Shown piece by piece: positions 46,147 to 49,154 of a DNA stretch of 49,154 nt. This DNA comes from Collinsella sp. (GTDB lineage Bacteria > Actinomycetota > Coriobacteriia > Coriobacteriales > Coriobacteriaceae). Location: assembly GCA_019419525.1 (NCBI GenBank), contig DXZU01000007.1, forward strand, positions 1 through 49,154. The letters are read 5' to 3'. The notes beneath the pieces are model-generated. The model was given only the letters and a program-made list of their open reading frames with translations. It was not told where the DNA came from and ran no database searches. The stretch's first letter is position 1; every line of letters begins with the position of its first letter. The position numbers and the translations under genes were made by a program.

Positions 46147-46318
46147 AGTCCCAGAAGCTGTCTTCTTCGTCCTCGGACTTGGGGCCGCGGTCGACATACA
46201 TCTTATGGGTGCGCTTCTCCATCACAAAGGCAAGAATCGCAAATAGCAGGATACCGCCGGCGAAAAGGATGGCAAAACCGGTGCGGGTGCCAAACAAAAA
46301 GGAAAAAACTGCGTCCAT
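46145..46318 (-). CDS. Small membrane protein, 57 aa
   Basis: A short minus-strand frame begins with ATG at 46318, 6 nt after an AGAAGG Shine-Dalgarno, and ends with TAA at 46145-46147. After ~13 residues it has a single membrane helix (GFAILFAGGILLFAILAFVM), then a basic stretch (EKRTHK) and an acidic, Trp-ending tail (SEDEEDSFWD). The order hydrophobic, positive, acidic suggests an N-out or cytoplasmic-tail small membrane protein. The role is unknown. It is not one of the longer frames, so it is easy to miss. Confidence 0.6.
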   Translation of the reverse strand: MDAVFSFLFGTRTGFAILFAGGILLFAILAFVMEKRTHKMYVDRGPKSEDEEDSFWD

Positions 46319-46361
46319 TGGGTGCCTTCTTGCGTAGTTGAGTTGGGTCGTAAACGCTCAT

Positions 46362-46399
46362 AAGTATATACTTGCCCATACATGTACAAGGTTGCAACC
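46362..46399. promoter_or_regulatory. Cluster of three small palindromes upstream of serS
   Basis: AAGTATATACTT (46362-46373), TACATGTA (46379-46386) and GGTTGCAACC (46390-46399) are perfect palindromes spaced over 38 bp, between the divergent small gene and serS. A possible operator or promoter region, with no assigned factor. Confidence 0.35.
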
Positions 46400-46429
46400 T
46401 AAATGGAATGTATATCGCCGGAGGATCTA

Positions 46430-47713
46430 ATGCTTGATATCAAGTTTGTTCGCGAGAACCCCGATGCCATCGATACCGCCATGGCAAATCGCCAGACGTC
46501 TTGGGATCGCGAGAAGTTCTTTGAGCTCGACGACGAGCGTCGTGCCGTTATCACCGAGGTCGAGGAGCTCCAGGCCACGCGTAATGCCGAGTCCAAGAAG
46601 ATCGGCGCCCTGATGAAGGAGGGCAAGAAGGACGAGGCCGAGGCCGCCAAGGAGGCCGTGCGCGCCGTCAACGAGAAGATCGACGGTCTGGCCGAGCGCC
46701 GTACCGCTCTTGAGCAGGAGCAGTACGACTTCATGGCTCACCTGCCCAACATTCCGTGCGAGGCCACCCCGTACGGTAAGGACGAGGACGAGAATATTGA
46801 GCGCCGTCGTTGGGGCACCCCGCGCGAGTTCGACTTCGACTTTAAGCCGCACTGGGATCTGGGCACCGATCTGGACATCCTCGATTTCGAGCGTGGCAAC
46901 AAGCTCTCCGGAAGCCGCTTCACCGTTCTCGGTGGCGCCGGTGCCCGCCTGGAGCGCGCCCTTATCAACTTCTTCCTGGACACGCACACGAGCCGTGGCT
47001 TCAAGGAGTGGTGGCCGCCCATCGTCGTCAAGCGTCAGACCATGTTCGGTACGGGTCAGCTGCCCAAGTTCGAGGACGACGCCTATCACGTCTCGGGCGA
47101 TAACTTCCTGATCCCCACCGCCGAGGTCGTGCTGACCAATCTGCACGCCGGCGAGGTCCTCGATGCCGACACCCTGCCGCGCCGCTACACCGCCTTCACC
47201 CCCTGCTTCCGCGAGGAGGCCGGTTCCGCCGGTCGCGACACCCGCGGCATTATCCGTCAGCACGAGTTCGACAAGGTCGAGATGGTCAAGTTCGCTAAGC
47301 CGGAGGAGTCCGACGAGGAGCTCGAGAGCATGACCGCCGAGGCCGAGTACCTGCTGCAGCAGCTGGGCCTTCCGTATCGCGTGATTAGCCTGTGCACCGG
47401 CGACCTGGGCTTCTCTGCTCGTCAGACCTACGACGTCGAGGTTTGGCTGCCGAGCTACAACGCCTACAAGGAAATCAGCTCCTGCTCCAATTGCGGTGAC
47501 TTCCAAGCCCGTCGTGCCAACATCAAGTATCGCGACCCCGAGAACTTCAAGGGTTCGCGCTACCTGCACACCCTTAACGGTTCCGGCCTGCCGGCTGGTC
47601 GTACTATGGCTGCCATTCTGGAGAACTACCAGAACGCCGACGGCACCATCACGATCCCCGAGGTTCTGCGTCCCTACATGGGCGGCCTCGAGAAGATCGA
47701 GCCGGTCGCGTAA
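46430..47713 (+). CDS. serS: Serine--tRNA ligase
   Basis: This class II synthetase charges tRNA-Ser. The start is the ATG at 46430 (CGGAGGA upstream), giving 427 aa; a GTG-like upstream extension to 46403 is unlikely. Domains: an N-terminal coiled-coil arm (residues ~25-105, tRNA contact), then the catalytic core with motif 2 FTPCFREEAGSAGRDTRGIIRQHEFDKVEM (in parts) near residue 258 and motif 3 NGSGLPAGRTMAAILENYQ near residue 385. Length is normal. A terminator follows at 47738. Confidence 0.96.
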   Translation: MLDIKFVRENPDAIDTAMANRQTSWDREKFFELDDERRAVITEVEELQATRNAESKKIGALMKEGKKDEAEAAKEAVRAVNEKIDGLAERRTALEQEQYDFMAHLPNIPCEATPYGKDEDENIERRRWGTPREFDFDFKPHWDLGTDLDILDFERGNKLSGSRFTVLGGAGARLERALINFFLDTHTSRGFKEWWPPIVVKRQTMFGTGQLPKFEDDAYHVSGDNFLIPTAEVVLTNLHAGEVLDADTLPRRYTAFTPCFREEAGSAGRDTRGIIRQHEFDKVEMVKFAKPEESDEELESMTAEAEYLLQQLGLPYRVISLCTGDLGFSARQTYDVEVWLPSYNAYKEISSCSNCGDFQARRANIKYRDPENFKGSRYLHTLNGSGLPAGRTMAAILENYQNADGTITIPEVLRPYMGGLEKIEPVA

Positions 47714-47737
47714 ACTAGCTGCATAGGCGATTTGCGA

Positions 47738-47765
47738 GGGCGCTCCTTTTAGGGGCGCCCTTTTT
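47738..47765 (+). terminator. Intrinsic terminator after serS
   Basis: GGGCGCtCC...GGgGCGCCC is followed by TTTTTG. Confidence 0.82.
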
Positions 47766-47811
47766 GTGTACGGCTATACCATGCCGTGCGGACAGCTCGA
47801 TAGAAAACACA

Positions 47812-47825
47812 CGAACAGACGTTCT
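47812..47825. promoter_or_regulatory. LexA (SOS)-type box upstream of the 125-aa protein
   Basis: CGAAC-agac-GTTCT is a near-perfect CGAAC-N4-GTTCG inverted repeat, the Gram-positive/actinobacterial SOS box. A -35-like TTCTGT (47822-47827) overlaps it, and a -10 TATTCT (47846-47851) is 18 bp further on. Confidence 0.5.
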
Positions 47826-47884
47826 GTATATATGCATTTACCTGCTATTCTTTTGTTGACTAAGAGCAAGAGAAAGGGGATGTG

Positions 47885-48262
47885 ATGGAGCTGTTCGACG
47901 AGCGGGTTGTTTTGTTCCAGAGCAATGAGGGCGGGGAACACCTGCTGGTAACGTGCGAGCCATCGGGTATGGGTGGCTTGGTGGTTCGGCAGACGAGTGA
48001 GGGACCATTGACGCAATGGTGCTTTGAGGAGTCGCCGCATGTGGTCGAGACGTTTGTGGCGCATGAGGGGCTTGTGGCGCTTGAGCGGTTTTATGAGGTG
48101 GGAACTTCTAACCAGGTGGCGCGCATGCTGGGTATCTCGTTTGCCGACTACGACTGTGCCCAACGGGTGCGTTCGCTTCTGGGGGAGCTTGGCGCCGGGT
48201 TCGATGTGATTGAGAAGCCAATCGATCGCACAAGAAGCGCTGATGCTTGTGGTGCAGCGTGA
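47885..48262 (+). CDS. Hypothetical protein, possibly SOS-controlled, 125 aa
   Basis: I do not recognise this protein. It is soluble and acidic, with a start region MELFDERVVLFQSNEGGEH and a predicted C-terminal helical part (VARMLGISFADYDCAQRVRSLLGEL). The ATG at 47885 has GAAAGGGG upstream; a GTG at 47882 is the alternative. The upstream promoter carries a LexA-like box, which suggests DNA-damage control. It ends before the tRNA-Arg promoter. Confidence 0.6.
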   Translation: MELFDERVVLFQSNEGGEHLLVTCEPSGMGGLVVRQTSEGPLTQWCFEESPHVVETFVAHEGLVALERFYEVGTSNQVARMLGISFADYDCAQRVRSLLGELGAGFDVIEKPIDRTRSADACGAA

Positions 48263-48300
48263 CAAATTGCGGCCCGCGCGAAAAAAGTTTGAGATTTTGC

Positions 48301-48329
48301 TTGACTCTAACGAACTAAAGTGGTTTTAT
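48301..48329 (+). promoter_or_regulatory. Promoter of the first tRNA-Arg
   Basis: -35 TTGACT (48301-48306) and -10 TTTTAT (48324-48329) are 17 bp apart, with an A/T-rich tract (GAAAAAAGTTTGAGATTTTGC) upstream. Confidence 0.68.
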
Positions 48330-48341
48330 ATGTCTTGCGCT

Positions 48342-48418
48342 GCGGCGTTACCTCAGCTGGATAGAGGGTCTGACTACGAATCAGAACGTCATAGGTTCGA
48401 ATCCTATACGCCGCACCA
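48342..48418 (+). tRNA. tRNA-Arg (ACG), first copy
   Basis: A complete cloverleaf with acceptor GCGGCGT/ACGCCGC, anticodon stem TCTGA/TCAGA, loop CTACGAA (anticodon ACG, read as ICG), T-loop TTCGAAT and encoded CCA. Confidence 0.95.
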
Positions 48419-48766
48419 ATTGAACTTGAAAGCCTCCGGCAACGGGGGCTTTTCTTTTAGGCAGACGCCGCATGGATTCGAACCTCGGTCGAGGCGCGAG
48501 CGTGAAGCGGACGCGGAGCGTCCGTAGCGAGCGGGCGAGTCCGCCGGCAGGCGGGCGAAGCCGGTGCGGATCCGCGAAGCGGATGCGCGGAATCCTATAC
48601 GCCGCACCAATTGAACTTGAAAGCCTCCGGCAACGGGGGCTTTTCTTTTAGGCAGACGCCGCATGGATTCGAACCTCGGTCGAGGCGCGAGCGTGAAGCG
48701 GACGCGGAGCGTCCGTAGCGAGCGGGCAAGTCCGCCGGCAGGCGGGCGAAGCCGGTGCGGATCCGC
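48399..48766 (+). repeat. Two tandem 3'-end repeat units after the first tRNA-Arg
   Basis: A 191-bp unit (48399-48589) is repeated with one base difference (48590-48766), the second ending abruptly at ATCCGC just before an A/T-rich region. Each unit holds the Arg 3' end, its trailer and AAGCC...GGCTT terminator, an antisense T-arm copy (GGATTCGAACCT), and CGGACGC-gga-GCGTCCG, CCGCC-ggca-GGCGG and (first unit) ATCCGC-gaa-GCGGAT hairpins. The second unit lacks its final hairpin and abuts the promoter of the next tRNA-Arg. Confidence 0.82.
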
Positions 48767-48811
48767 ACGACAACTTAATCAGCGCTTCGTAAAAATTTTC
48801 CAAATTGTTGC

Positions 48812-48840
48812 TTGACCCATCGAGGGCTCACGTGCATAAT
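48812..48840 (+). promoter_or_regulatory. Promoter of the second tRNA-Arg
   Basis: -35 TTGACC (48812-48817) and -10 CATAAT (48835-48840) are 17 bp apart, with an A/T tract (GTAAAAATTTTCCAAATTG) upstream. Confidence 0.75.
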
Positions 48841-48852
48841 AATCCGTGCGTT

Positions 48853-48929
48853 GCGGCGTTACCTCAGCTGGATAGAGGGTCTGACTACGAATCAGAACGT
48901 CATAGGTTCGAATCCTATACGCCGCACCA
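48853..48929 (+). tRNA. tRNA-Arg (ACG), second copy
   Basis: The tRNA body is identical in sequence to the copy at 48342. The 3' trailer and the downstream repeat differ from those of the first copy. Confidence 0.95.
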
Positions 48930-49154
48930 ATTGAGTTTTAAGCCTCCGGAAACGGGGGCTTTTCCTTTACGGGGGCATTGCGGAGATTCGAACCTCGTTC
49001 GAGGCGCGAGCGTCAAGAAAACGCGGAGCGTTTTTAGCGAGCGGGCGAGTCCGCCGGCAGGCGGGCGAAGCCGGTGCGGATCCGCGCAGCGGATGCGCGG
49101 AATCCTATACGCCGCACCAATTGAGTTTTAAGCCTCCGGAAACGGGGGCTTTTC
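48910..49154 (+). repeat. 3'-end repeat unit after the second tRNA-Arg, partial
   Basis: A 190-bp unit (48910-49099) contains an antisense T-arm segment (GATTCGAACCT), AAAACGC-gga-GCGTTTT, CCGCC-ggca-GGCGG and ATCCGC-gca-GCGGAT hairpins. A second copy of the Arg 3' end starts at 49100 and runs off the window. Confidence 0.8.

Noticed and set aside
48404..48664. An open frame in the tRNA-Arg repeats
   Set aside because: Same reason: a translation of the non-coding repeat.

Overview
The window looks like chromosomal DNA of a high-GC, monoderm actinobacterium, most likely a Collinsella-type Coriobacteriia. I infer this from the GC-rich codon use, a T-box-controlled pheST operon, a Tad pilus operon without a secretin, and the gene set in general. 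I could not run a database search, so the genus is an inference. The first ~4 kb is accessory in character. It holds the 3' part of an AIPR-family (abortive-infection-type) gene, an unrecognised gene, a small zinc-ribbon-like protein and a DUF5710-type protein, followed by a tRNA-Val gene on the minus strand.

From 4.5 to 26.7 kb lie mostly housekeeping and transport genes: an EamA-type exporter, a DUF4012 protein with glmM, an M32 carboxypeptidase, a Phe T-box with pheS and pheT, and a NikMN-NikQ-NikO (CbiMQO-type) metal importer behind a near-perfect NikR-like operator. These are followed by a zinc-dependent phospholipase C-like protein, an AbiEi-like/PD-(D/E)XK fusion, pyruvate kinase, a calcium-type P-type ATPase with a striking structured leader, and rsgA. 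From 26.9 to 36.5 kb runs one tightly overlapping Tad operon: CpaB, TadZ, TadA, TadB, TadC, two Flp-like pilins, two TadE-like proteins, a large TadG-like protein and a Cys-rich DUF192 protein. A toxin-antitoxin-like pair follows.

From 37.2 kb to the end are tRNA-Phe, tRNA-Leu and two identical tRNA-Arg genes, interleaved with a GH5-like protein lacking its expected acid/base residue, rsmI, metG, rsmA, tatD, an SPFH protein, rlmH, proC, a small membrane protein, serS and a possibly SOS-controlled hypothetical gene.

The most unusual signal is at these four tRNA genes. Each is followed by a unit of about 186-191 bp that begins inside the tRNA T-arm and carries the tRNA 3' end, its trailer and its terminator. 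The unit then has an antisense copy of that same tRNA's T-arm and a GC-rich block of hairpins whose stems show compensatory changes between loci, after which the tRNA 3' end and terminator are repeated. The antisense T-arm matches its own host tRNA in every case. The next most interesting signal is the leader of the P-type ATPase gene. There a 9-bp helix sequesters the Shine-Dalgarno sequence, and its loop carries a perfect 7-nt complement to the loop of an upstream hairpin, so it is a candidate riboswitch or other cis-regulatory RNA.
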